Below, piece after piece: positions 18,742-29,079 of a stretch of DNA of 64,000 bases; the first letter of the stretch is position 1, and each line of letters opens with the position of its first letter. The stretch covers positions 1 to 64,000 of the forward strand of contig JAUILK010000003.1 of the NCBI GenBank assembly GCA_030433275.1, given 5' to 3'. Made by a program: the position numbers and the translations under genes. The notes under the pieces are model-generated. The model had not been told where the DNA came from and made no database searches. It worked only from the letters and a program-made list of their open reading frames with translations. The DNA is from Gammaproteobacteria bacterium. GTDB taxonomy: Bacteria > Pseudomonadota > Gammaproteobacteria > Nitrococcales > Nitrococcaceae.

Positions 18742-21700
18742 TTACTCCGTGCAATCTTCCTCGCAACGCGATGCGGAGGGTGAGAGAGAAAACCGCGCGG
18801 TCTCTCCTGGGCTCAACCGCCATGATGCACCCTTGCAGCGGATGATGATCGGCGTGGTGTCGGCTGGCTCACTAGCCACGCTAAGAACCTCTTCGGTGAT
18901 CTCGACCTGCAGAGAGTGCCCGCGGTGACGTAGCTGGAACTTGAGTCGCGAAAGCGCCTCCGGCAGCATCGGGTTAAACCAAAGCTCGTCCCCGCGCAGC
19001 TCGAGTCCTGTGTAGCAGCGCTGGATCAAATCGAGTGTCCCTGCCATGGCGCCGAGATGGATACCCTCGGCCGTCGTGCCCCCCTGGATGTCATTGATAT
19101 CGCTATGAAGGGCCTGTTTGAACAAGGTCCAGGCGCGGCGCCGACACGATCGCGACAGTACCCACGCGTGAACGATTCCGCTCAGGGTGGAGCCGTGCGA
19201 GGTCCGCTCCAGGTAGTAGTTGACGTTCCTAGGGATCATCGATCCGTCAAATGCATATCCTAGGTTGTTGAGATTCTCGACGAGAGCTTCAGCCGAAAAC
19301 AGGTAGAACAGCATCAGAACGTCGGCTTGCTTTGAAAGCTTGTAGCGGTTTGGCGTGTCGCCTTCTGCCTCGAGAATAAGGTCAAGGCGCATGATATTGC
19401 CGTATCGGCGCCGGTAGGTTTCCCAGTCGAACTCTTCAAGCTGCTCGTAGCCTTCGAATTGACTGATGATCCCGTCCTCGTGGAAAGGCACGAACATCTT
19501 GCGACTGATGGCCGCCCAGCGCTCGAGCTCAGTGCGGTTCAGCCGAAGCGTTTCACAAAGCTCGCGGCAGCGCTCACCGGGCAGAAGATCGAACAGCCGT
19601 AACGCGTGTCCGATACACCAAGCGGCCATGACGTTGGTATAGGCGTTATTGTTCAAACCGGGTGTCTCGGCGCCAGGATAGGCGTCATGGAATTCATCCG
19701 GGCCCATGACGCCGCGGATCTCGTAGCGCCCCCGATCAGCGTTCCACTGGGCAAGGCTGCCCCAGAATCGAGCAATTTCAAGTAATAGCTCAGCGCCATA
19801 GCCGTATAGGAATTCCCGATCATCCGTCGCGTGGTAATACTGCCAGACGTTGTAGGCGATTGCGGCGTTTACGTGTCGCTGCAGATGCGTATTGTCACGG
19901 ATCCACGCTCCCGAACGTGGGTTGAGAAACATCACATCAGTCTCCTCCCGGCCGTTACTGCCACTCTGCCAAGGGAACATAGCGCCATGACAGCCGGCCT
20001 CGCGCGCTGCCCAACGCGCTTCCGCTAGCCGGCGCCAGCGGTACAAGAGGACTGCCCGCGTGAGCTTCGGAAGACGATGGTTCAGGAACGGGAAGATAAA
20101 CAACTCGTCCCAAAAGACGTGGCCGCGGTACCCCTCGCCGGTCCAGCCGCGCGCCGGAACGCCCGCGTCGAGATCGATCGTGTGCGGCGAGACGGTCTGC
20201 AGGAGGTGGAAGATATGAAACCGGACGATTCGCTGGGTACGGTGATCGGCTTCGTTGCGCACCCCCACTAATCCGAGCCCGACACGGCGCCACAGCTGCA
20301 CCCAGGCGAGCGCATGGCTTCTGGTCAGCTCCGCGAATTGGCCGGTGCGCGAGACGGCCGTTAGCGCTTCGAGGCGTGCGTCGGCAATGGCTCGGTCGCG
20401 TGAGGTGTACAGCGAGACGACCTTTTCAACGTCTACGCTCTTGCCTTGATCGAGCCGGAAAATCATCTCGTGGCCGATCAGGCCGGGTTCGCGAATGCTC
20501 TGTCGCGGCGGCTCGAACAACTGACCGTCCCCGTAGAGCCGCGTGCGAGCGGCCTCCACAACGCGGATCCGGGATTCCGAGGCTTGCGCCTCGAGAAGAA
20601 CCGTATCGCTTGTAAGCTCGGTGGCGTCGAGGGTTTCGATGTGGTGTCCGTTGAAAGGCTGGTAGCGTTGCACGCCTGAATTTATGACACGCCCGTCAAG
20701 TGCGGACCGCACGACGATACGACCTGACCAGTTTTCTGCAGTGACCCTGACCTGGAGTGCCGCGAGATGCCGCTCGCGCAAGTGAACCAACCGGCATTCT
20801 TCGAAGCGAATCACGCGCCCGCGGGCGTCACGAAAGCGTGCCGTTCGCCGGTAAAGCCCCCGGCGCAAGTCGAGATCTTGACGGTACTGAAGGAGTTTGG
20901 CCGTACCGCCGGGGCTAAACCATTCGGAACCTTCCTCCTCCAGTCGCACGGAGAGAGGGAGCCAATTTGGCCAGTTGACCAGATCCTCATGTTCGACCGT
21001 GCGCCCGGCGATTTCACTGGTCAGTCGATTATAACCGCCCGCCAGGTAGGTGCCGGGGTAATGGACGCCATCGGCGAGCGCCTCCGCCGCTGCGCCACGC
21101 GTGGCGAAATAACCGTTGCCCAGCGTGAAGAGCGCTTCGCGGCGTCCTTCGAGAGCCGGGACGAAACCCTCGTACGAGAGCGTCCAGGGACCGGTATTCC
21201 CCCGCTGACCCGTGCTATCGGGTTGCGGCGTCGTAATCTCTGACGGGTGCAATGGGGCGCCGGGCGGTCCGACCGGCGGTATCTGTTGCCCCGCCGACAG
21301 ACGGCTGAAGTACGCCGGGCTGGACTCTCGGACTCGGATCGTGGATAAGTCGGGCACGACCACATCGGCCCCGTGCGTTCTCAGACGGTCCGGATCACCA
21401 TCACGGCTTACGCCAACAACTAGCCCGAAGCCACCTGCGTGACCGGCCTCCACGCCAGCGAGCGCGTCCTCGACGACCATAATCCGGGAGGGTTCGGTAC
21501 CGAGGCGACGGGTGGCCTCGAGAAACGTATCCGGCGCTGGCTTGCCGCGCAGGCCGAGCCTCTCTCGAGCGAGCCCGTCGATTCTGACGTCGAAAAGCTC
21601 GGTAATGCCGGCAGCGCGTAACACAGCTGCGCAATTTTTGCTCGCAGAAATGACGGCCGTTTTAAAACCCGCCGCGCGCAGCCGCTGGATGAGGGGCACC

Positions 21701-22089
21701 GCATTCGGGTACGCCTGGACGCCGCCGCGCTCCAGGAGATCGACGAAGAGCGCGGTTTTTCGGCGGCCGAGGCCGTGCACCGTATCCTGCTCCGGGCCGT
21801 CGTCCGGACTGCCCTCCGGGAGGGTCAATCCTCGGGCGGTGAGAAAGGCTTTGATCCCGTCGTCGCGCGGACGCCCGTCGACATATTCATGGTAGTCCTG
21901 CGAGCTGAAGGGAACGAAGGGCCATCCATGCAGCTTCGCTTGCCTTTCAAGGTAGTCGTCGAAGACCTGCTTCCAAGCGGTCTCATGAACAAGAGCGGTC
22001 TTGGTAAGCACGCCGTCGAGATCGAACGCGACGCCATCGAAGCGCTCGCGCATGATCACCACCTCGGCGGCAGCTGCAGTATCAGACAT
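18742..22089 (-). CDS. Beta-phosphoglucomutase / GH65 phosphorylase fusion
   Basis: A 1,115-residue two-enzyme protein. Residues 1-240 are a HAD phosphatase-type beta-phosphoglucomutase: FDLDGVLTKT with the nucleophile aspartate, KPAPDTFLEA and VVEDALAGVEAG. Residues about 310-1100 are a glycoside hydrolase family 65 phosphorylase with GVMGPDEFHDAYP, whose glutamate (about 796) is the general acid, and phosphate-site residues in the C-terminal half. Such fusions cut trehalose or kojibiose-type disaccharides with phosphate to beta-glucose 1-phosphate and convert it to glucose 6-phosphate. Which disaccharide is used cannot be told. The ATG at 22089 has GGAGG seven bases upstream; an in-frame extension to 22197 lacks similarity. 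Confidence 0.9.
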   Translation of the reverse strand: MSDTAAAAEVVIMRERFDGVAFDLDGVLTKTALVHETAWKQVFDDYLERQAKLHGWPFVPFSSQDYHEYVDGRPRDDGIKAFLTARGLTLPEGSPDDGPEQDTVHGLGRRKTALFVDLLERGGVQAYPNAVPLIQRLRAAGFKTAVISASKNCAAVLRAAGITELFDVRIDGLARERLGLRGKPAPDTFLEATRRLGTEPSRIMVVEDALAGVEAGHAGGFGLVVGVSRDGDPDRLRTHGADVVVPDLSTIRVRESSPAYFSRLSAGQQIPPVGPPGAPLHPSEITTPQPDSTGQRGNTGPWTLSYEGFVPALEGRREALFTLGNGYFATRGAAAEALADGVHYPGTYLAGGYNRLTSEIAGRTVEHEDLVNWPNWLPLSVRLEEEGSEWFSPGGTAKLLQYRQDLDLRRGLYRRTARFRDARGRVIRFEECRLVHLRERHLAALQVRVTAENWSGRIVVRSALDGRVINSGVQRYQPFNGHHIETLDATELTSDTVLLEAQASESRIRVVEAARTRLYGDGQLFEPPRQSIREPGLIGHEMIFRLDQGKSVDVEKVVSLYTSRDRAIADARLEALTAVSRTGQFAELTRSHALAWVQLWRRVGLGLVGVRNEADHRTQRIVRFHIFHLLQTVSPHTIDLDAGVPARGWTGEGYRGHVFWDELFIFPFLNHRLPKLTRAVLLYRWRRLAEARWAAREAGCHGAMFPWQSGSNGREETDVMFLNPRSGAWIRDNTHLQRHVNAAIAYNVWQYYHATDDREFLYGYGAELLLEIARFWGSLAQWNADRGRYEIRGVMGPDEFHDAYPGAETPGLNNNAYTNVMAAWCIGHALRLFDLLPGERCRELCETLRLNRTELERWAAISRKMFVPFHEDGIISQFEGYEQLEEFDWETYRRRYGNIMRLDLILEAEGDTPNRYKLSKQADVLMLFYLFSAEALVENLNNLGYAFDGSMIPRNVNYYLERTSHGSTLSGIVHAWVLSRSCRRRAWTLFKQALHSDINDIQGGTTAEGIHLGAMAGTLDLIQRCYTGLELRGDELWFNPMLPEALSRLKFQLRHRGHSLQVEITEEVLSVASEPADTTPIIIRCKGASWRLSPGETARFSLSPSASRCEEDCTE

Positions 22090-22204
22090 CGGATGCCTCC
22101 AGCCCATATTGGGTCCACAACCTGCTTGCGATGGAAGCAGCACGGTTTCGTCGGCGCCCCCGGGCTCGCCTGGACAAAAATTAATCGCTTTAAACATAAC
22201 GCAG

Positions 22205-22755
22205 TGTGCGCAATCGGAGGTAATGCTGAGCCTGCGCCGCCAGTGCGAGCTGATTGGGCTGAACCGCTCCAGCTGGTACGCGGCAGGGCCGAAGGTAGAC
22301 GAATCGGCCGAGAACCTGAGGCTGCTGCAGCGGATTGACGCACTCTACACCGCGCCCCCTTCTACGGTAGCCGGAAGATAACGGCGGTCTTTCGGCGGGA
22401 GGGCCAAGCGGTCAACCGCAAGCGAATCCAGCGGTTCATGCGCCTGATGGGATTGCAGTCGGTGGCGCCGCGGCCGAATACCAGCCGGACGCATCCACGG
22501 CACAAGGTGTATCCGTACCTGCTGCGCGGGTTAACGCCGAGGCGGTCCGGTCAGGTCTACTCGGCCGATATCACCTACGTGCGCGTCGGTCGGGGCTTTG
22601 CCTATCTGGTGGCCGTGATTGACTGGTACAGCCGTCAGGTCCTGTCCTAGCGTTTATCCAACACGATGGATACGGCCTTCTGTGTGGGGGCTTTGGAAGA
22701 GGTGCGGACGTGCTATGGGAAGCCGGAGATCTTCAACACCGATCAGGGCAGTCAG
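22205..22755 (+). pseudogene. IS3-family transposase OrfB, 5' part
   Basis: The frame begins MLSLRRQCELIGLNRSSWY and continues, after a frameshift at a C-run near 22358, as YGSRKITAVFRREGQAVNRK and SADITYVRVGRGFAYLVAVI with the first DDE aspartate. An amber codon at 22648-22650 replaces the usual tryptophan of VLSWRLSNTMDT. The second aspartate is in FNTDQGSQ, where the IS30-family element enters. OrfA is not seen, so this copy is 5'-deleted, frameshifted and interrupted. Confidence 0.8.
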
Positions 22756-24207
22756 CTTAGGTTCAAGGAGTCGTCGCAACACTGCTTTTCTAAGTCAAGG
22801 ATAATAACTTGTTGAGCGCTTCGGCTGGTGCCTTCCAACCGAGTGTTTTGCGAGGTCTACCGTTGAGCGTGGCGGCAACGGCGTTGAGTTCGTGCTCAGA
22901 GTATCTGCTGATGTCGGTACCCTTGGGGAAGTACTGGCGCAGCAACCCGTTGGTGTTCTCGTTGCTTCCACGCTGCCAAGGGCTTCTCGGGTCGCAGAAG
23001 TAGATCGCCAGGCCGGCGTCGATCCGTAGCTGTGCGTGTTGGGCAAGCTCTGCGCCCTGATCCCACGTCAGCGATTTGCGGAGTTGTTCAGGCAGTGCCA
23101 CGATCTTCGCGGCGATGGCATCGCGGACGGCTTCGGCGCCGTGACCGGCCAATGCTGGTCCGTTCTTGGCTCTGGCGCCGAGGCCATGACCGGGCATGGG
23201 CGGCAGATGCAGCAGCATCGTGAATCGGGTCGTGCGTTCGACTAAGGTGCCGATCGCAGAGCTGTTCAGCCCGAGGATGAGATCGCCCTCCCAGTGGCCG
23301 GGTACGGCACGGTCGGCAACTTCGGCTGGGCGCTGGCTGATCATCACCTGCGGGGTGATAAAATTTTTGCCCCGTTGCCGTGTCCTGGCGCGTGGCACCC
23401 GCAGCGCTCGACCGGTGCGCAGACACGCGCAGAGTTCGCGTCGCAGCGCACCGCGGCCTTGAATGTAGAGCGCTTGGTAGATTGCTTCGTGAGAAATCCG
23501 CATAGTCTCATCATGCGGGAAGTCGATCCGTAATCGCTGACTGATCTGCTCCGGGCTCCAGCAGGTGCCCCATCGCCGGTCTGCTCGACGACCATGACGC
23601 CGCCCCTTCCATGGCACGCTGGGTCCGGAGATCGGCTTACCGTCCGCATCGCTGACTGCACCCGCGAGCCGCGCTTGTACGTAAGCTCGCAACCGCTTAT
23701 TCTCAGCGAGCTTGGCAGGCTTGGGCCGTTTGGCGGCCCATTCCGACTTCCACTGCGCGACCGTGGCCCGATACTTCAATGTGCCGCCGCGGGTCTCTGC
23801 ATTACGCCGCAGCTCGCGCGAGATCGTCGACGGCGCTCGGCCTAGCCGCCGTGCGATCTCGCGAATCCCATGCCGCTCAGCCTTCAATAGCGCAAGCTCC
23901 TCACGCTCGGAGAACGACAGGTAACGCCCCGAGCGAGGCAACAAACTGATCGGTGCCATCCCGCCTGCCTCACGAAACCACCGCGGACCCAGCGGCTGCG
24001 ATACACCGCACGCCAACGCAGCGGCCTCACTTGGCATCCCCTCGGCGATGTACTTCCAAAACGTCTGTTTGGTCTCCCGCTGATTGACGCCCGGGCGGCC
24101 CGGCGAGCGCATCGGCGCGCGCCCTGTCTTCTCCGTTACCCAACCTCGTGGTCGTCCCATACAACACCTCCAACTTCGAGATGTTGCGACAACCGGTTGA
24201 ATCCGCC
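22756..24207. mobile_element. IS30-family insertion sequence, 1,452 bp
   Basis: Boundaries follow from the interrupted IS3 gene: CAG at 22753-22755 and CAG at 24208-24210 form a 3-bp target duplication, typical of IS30. The ends are 26-bp imperfect inverted repeats that share GTCGCAACA at their inner edges (22773-22781 and 24182-24190) and TTCAA further out. The single gene is on the minus strand. Confidence 0.85.
22790..24160 (-). CDS. IS30-family transposase
   Basis: A 456-residue DDE transposase. The N-terminal helix-turn-helix contains REIARRLGRAPSTISRELRR. The catalytic core shows GHWEGDLILG (first aspartate), LTWDQGAELAQH (second) and ENTNGLLRQYFPKGTD (glutamate). The frame is full-length and uninterrupted, so the element may still be active. 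Confidence 0.93.
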   Translation of the reverse strand: MGRPRGWVTEKTGRAPMRSPGRPGVNQRETKQTFWKYIAEGMPSEAAALACGVSQPLGPRWFREAGGMAPISLLPRSGRYLSFSEREELALLKAERHGIREIARRLGRAPSTISRELRRNAETRGGTLKYRATVAQWKSEWAAKRPKPAKLAENKRLRAYVQARLAGAVSDADGKPISGPSVPWKGRRHGRRADRRWGTCWSPEQISQRLRIDFPHDETMRISHEAIYQALYIQGRGALRRELCACLRTGRALRVPRARTRQRGKNFITPQVMISQRPAEVADRAVPGHWEGDLILGLNSSAIGTLVERTTRFTMLLHLPPMPGHGLGARAKNGPALAGHGAEAVRDAIAAKIVALPEQLRKSLTWDQGAELAQHAQLRIDAGLAIYFCDPRSPWQRGSNENTNGLLRQYFPKGTDISRYSEHELNAVAATLNGRPRKTLGWKAPAEALNKLLSLT

Positions 24208-24336
24208 CAGTTTACCACTGAGCCTTCACCGGCGTGCTCAAGGCCGCAGACATACGCATCAGAAGAGGGACGGTAAGGGCCGGGGACTGGATAACATCTT
24301 GATCGAACGGCTGTGGCGCTCGGTGAAGTACGAGGG
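24208..24336 (+). pseudogene. IS3-family transposase OrfB, 3' part
   Basis: Directly after the IS30 element the interrupted gene resumes as FTTE, then FTGVLKAADIRI. A frameshift in the next codons leads to GKGRGLDNILIERLWRSVKYE, which carries the third catalytic residue (ERLW). The similarity stops about 24336, shortly before the IS5-type left end, so the true right end of this IS3 copy is lost. Confidence 0.8.
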
Positions 24337-24358
24337 ATTTTATCTCAGAACCCCACCC

Positions 24359-24551
24359 GCTGTCTTGTTAAAATGCTGCTTTTTATCATATAAATATATT
24401 ATAAATCTCACACAAAAGATCAGCTCGTGTACGATAGTGGCTTCGCCGACGAAGAATAGCCGCTTATCGCGCACCACTTTGAGCCCAAAGACAAACGCGC
24501 CGCGGCTGCGGTCCATTCCAAGCGCACTCTCGTTAACGCCATCCTCTACAT
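24359..24551 (+). pseudogene. IS5-family element, left part with start of transposase
   Basis: The left end GCTGTCTTGTTAAA resembles, inverted, the right end at about 34235-34248. The transposase begins at a GTG (24427) as VYDSGFADEE, then an amber codon at 24457-24459 replaces the expected tryptophan, then PLIAHHFEPKDKR to NAILY. The Tn3-family transposon cuts the next codon (AT|C). The rest of the gene is at 33597. Confidence 0.8.
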
Positions 24552-24605
24552 GGGGTCAACTCACGAAACGGAAAAAATCGTACGCTAAGTCTCGCGCGGT
24601 GTCCG
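24552..24605 (+). repeat. Left terminal inverted repeat of the Tn3-family transposon
   Basis: Fifty-four bases that match the reverse complement of 33538-33591 except at one position (T versus C at the 39th base). The first 38 bases are the usual Tn3-family inverted repeat. The further 16 matching bases extend beyond it. Confidence 0.93.
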
Positions 24606-24681
24606 CAGCCGCCGGAATTTGTGCCGCTCGACTCGTTTTCCCGCGCTACGGTCGGCAGCGCTGTCAGCGATCATGCTCGGA

Positions 24682-27102
<2,421 letters not shown>

Positions 27103-27156
27103 GGTGAGCCTCTCACTGCCAATCGAACCGATGCGGATTTCGCTGCGATAGCGTGT

Positions 27157-27411
27157 TCATGCGCGGTCACCGGCGGCGTCATCGGCACACCGCTGGCCTT
27201 GCTGCACGGGCGGGCACGGCTGACTCCCGTAGGAGCAGAAAACACAACAGTCCCCGGCTTTCGGGCGCAGCAATTCACCGCACCCGGCGCACTTGTAGAA
27301 GTACTGGCAGGTGTCGACGGGCATGGTCTCATGCTCGGCGTGTCCGCAGTACGGGCAGGTCAGCGTGGATTCGGCAACGATTGGTGTCACGGCGTAACTC
27401 CGTTGGTTCAT
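27157..27411 (-). CDS. GDCCVxC-domain cysteine-rich protein
   Basis: An 84-residue soluble protein with two CxxC pairs (LTCPYCGH, KCAGCGELL) and the family signature GDCCVFCSYGS followed by PCPPVQ. The ten cysteines suggest metal binding or redox chemistry. Members occur next to heavy-metal and mercury resistance genes. Here it sits between the CcdA-like gene and the ATPase, all on one strand with short gaps. Confidence 0.85.
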   Translation of the reverse strand: MNQRSYAVTPIVAESTLTCPYCGHAEHETMPVDTCQYFYKCAGCGELLRPKAGDCCVFCSYGSQPCPPVQQGQRCADDAAGDRA

Positions 27412-27426
27412 CGAAAAACAAACCGC

Positions 27427-28086
27427 CTACAATGTGATCGCCAGTCCGATGGACCACAGCCCTAGTGCGATCAGCACCACCCCGGTGACGCGCGGCATGC
27501 GCGACGACCAGCGGGCGATCACATCCAGCAGACGCCGCCCGGGGTTGGTGAACACCGCCAGCACGAGCGGCGAGGACAGCGCCAGGCCAAACACGGCGAG
27601 CGAGCCGGCGCCGTAGGCGATCCCGATCCCGCCGCCGGCAGCGGCCTGGGCGGCCGCGCCGCCGAGCAGTAGGGCCAGCAGCGGCGCAGCGCAGGCCGGG
27701 ATATTCAGGGCGAACACCGCGCCCAGCGTGGCGCCGGCGCCCTGGGTCGAGACCCGCGGCAGCAGGCGATCGCCCGCGCGGATCAGCCGTCCCGCACCGC
27801 CGCCGACGTAGACCGTGCCAAGCACGACGTAGAGGCCGCCCAGCGCCGCCCATAGACCGTGCTGGACACCCAGAAAACGGTTGCCTAGCCAGGCTGCGAG
27901 TACGCCCAGCGCGGCCATGAAGAGGGCGCGAACGCCGGCAAACACCATGGTCTGCCACCACCGTTCGCGCACCGGCAGGCGGTCCAATACTTTCAGAAAC
28001 AGCAGATGGCTGCCCACCGAGCACGGCTCCACGAATGCGAACAGTCCCAGACCCGCCGACAGCGCCAGCCATTGTGCGGTGTTCAT
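27427..28086 (-). CDS. CcdA/DsbD-like membrane protein
   Basis: A 219-residue protein with six predicted membrane helices. Two conserved cysteines lie in FVEPCSVGSHLLF (helix 1) and NIPACAAPLLALLLG (helix 4), the arrangement by which CcdA/DsbD carry reducing power across the inner membrane. In a metal operon it may keep the cysteines of the HMA or GDCCVxC proteins reduced, which is inference. It begins 3 bases after the HMA gene. Confidence 0.8.
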   Translation of the reverse strand: MNTAQWLALSAGLGLFAFVEPCSVGSHLLFLKVLDRLPVRERWWQTMVFAGVRALFMAALGVLAAWLGNRFLGVQHGLWAALGGLYVVLGTVYVGGGAGRLIRAGDRLLPRVSTQGAGATLGAVFALNIPACAAPLLALLLGGAAAQAAAGGGIGIAYGAGSLAVFGLALSSPLVLAVFTNPGRRLLDVIARWSSRMPRVTGVVLIALGLWSIGLAITL

Positions 28087-28089
28087 CGA

Positions 28090-28308
28090 CTACGCTGAAG
28101 TCGGCGTGGCCGTGTAACCGGCGTCTTGCACCGCCTGGACCAGCGCTTTGGCGGCGACTTGGTCGGCGTCGTGCGCAATCCGGGCCTGTTTCGACTCCAG
28201 CGATACGGTGACGCCTTTCACGCCCGCCTGCTGTTCCAGTACATGGGTCACGATCTGCACGCAGCCCTGGCAGTGCATGCCGTCGATGGTCAAGGTGGTG
28301 GTCTGCAT
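28090..28308 (-). CDS. Small HMA-domain metallochaperone
   Basis: A 72-residue single HMA domain with the metal site DGMHCQGCVQIV, like CopZ or MerP without a signal peptide. It should deliver metal to the ATPase of the same operon. I chose the ATG at 28308 because GAGGAG lies 7 bases upstream. It is the first gene after the inner MerR-type promoter. Confidence 0.88.
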   Translation of the reverse strand: MQTTTLTIDGMHCQGCVQIVTHVLEQQAGVKGVTVSLESKQARIAHDADQVAAKALVQAVQDAGYTATPTSA

Positions 28309-28369
28309 GAGACGCTCCTCAGATTTGGGGCCGGGCGTCGAACCCGGCGTTTCTACAAGTCTGAAGAGA

Positions 28370-28400
28370 AGCATAGAACCTGGAGTCAACTCCAGGTAAA
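28370..28400 (-). promoter_or_regulatory. MerR-type promoter/operator of the metal operon
   Basis: On the minus strand TTTACC (-35, 28395-28400) and TATGCT (-10, 28370-28375) are 19 bp apart, the long spacing typical of MerR-family promoters. The perfect 20-bp dyad ACCTGGAGT-TG-ACTCCAGGT (28378-28397) fills the spacer. It resembles the ZntR site of E. coli zntA. It precedes the HMA gene. Confidence 0.85.
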
Positions 28401-28429
28401 GTCATGATTTTTGACCGCGACGGCTCGTT

Positions 28430-28828
28430 CTAATCCGGCTGCCCGAGCCCTTCCAGAATTGGGCAACCTTGGTCGCTGCCCTGGCATAGCTCGTGCAGTT
28501 GGCGCAGCTCGCGCTGAAGTTGCTCCAGATCGGTCAGGCGCCGCTGAATCTCGTCCAGCTTGCGCGCAGTCAGCCGGGCGACCGCCGGCCGAGCCGCATC
28601 GCGACAGCTTCGAAATTCAAGCAGCTGGCGAATCTCGTCGAGCGAAAAATCACAGCGCTGGGCCCGCTGAATGAAGTGGAGCCGGGCCAAATCCGCCTGA
28701 TCGTAGCGGCGCCGCCCGCTGGAGTTGCGGGCAATCCGCGGCAGCAGGCCGATCTTTTCGTAGTAACGCAGTGTATCGACCGATAAGCCGGTCATTTTCG
28801 CGGTTTCGCCGATGGGCGTTCCGGACAT
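28430..28828 (-). CDS. MerR-family metal-responsive regulator (ZntR/CadR/PbrR-like)
   Basis: A 132-residue activator. The winged helix-turn-helix starts SGTPIGETAKMTGLSVDTLR, with LRYYEKIGLLP. A dimerisation helix follows. Cysteines at FRSCRDAA (about 77), LCQGSDQGCPI (about 115 and 122) match the C-x(n)-C-x(6-8)-C pattern of ZntR, CadR and PbrR rather than CueR. I chose the ATG at 28828; an upstream in-frame extension has no similarity. It likely controls four sites: one in front of itself, one before the HMA operon, and two driving plus-strand genes. Confidence 0.88.
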   Translation of the reverse strand: MSGTPIGETAKMTGLSVDTLRYYEKIGLLPRIARNSSGRRRYDQADLARLHFIQRAQRCDFSLDEIRQLLEFRSCRDAARPAVARLTARKLDEIQRRLTDLEQLQRELRQLHELCQGSDQGCPILEGLGQPD

Positions 28829-28941
28829 GGTGCTCCGTGTGTCGTGATGGCAGCGTGGTTTGATTACCCCTGCCTTGAAAGTCGCAATCAATCCCAGGTG
28901 TGGGGGTGCCAGGTTGGACTGTGGAATCAGCCTTCAAGATC

Positions 28942-28972
28942 AGTCTATATTCTAGAGTTGACTCCAGATCAA
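28942..28972 (-). promoter_or_regulatory. MerR-type promoter/operator before the regulator gene
   Basis: TTGATC (-35, 28967-28972) and TAGACT (-10, 28942-28947) on the minus strand, 19-bp spacer, with the near-perfect dyad TCTGGAGT-CA-ACTCTAGA inside. It lies about 115 bases before the merR start, so the regulator probably controls its own gene. Confidence 0.75.
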
Positions 28973-29012
28973 GCCTGCAATCTTACCGTTGGTGGCGCCG
29001 CTCCAAACCCGT

Positions 29013-29043
29013 TTGACATGGAGCTAACTCCAGATTGGAGCCT
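29013..29043 (+). promoter_or_regulatory. MerR-type operator before the oxidase gene
   Basis: A consensus TTGACA (29013-29018) is followed by the dyad TGGAG-CTAA-CTCCA (29019-29032) in the same place as in the other sites. The -10 at 19-bp spacing (GAGCCT) is poor, so promoter strength is doubtful. It faces the D-amino-acid-oxidase-like gene. Confidence 0.55.
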
Positions 29044-29079
29044 GTGTGTGCTTTTTGCAATAACCACTGGAGTCGAATC

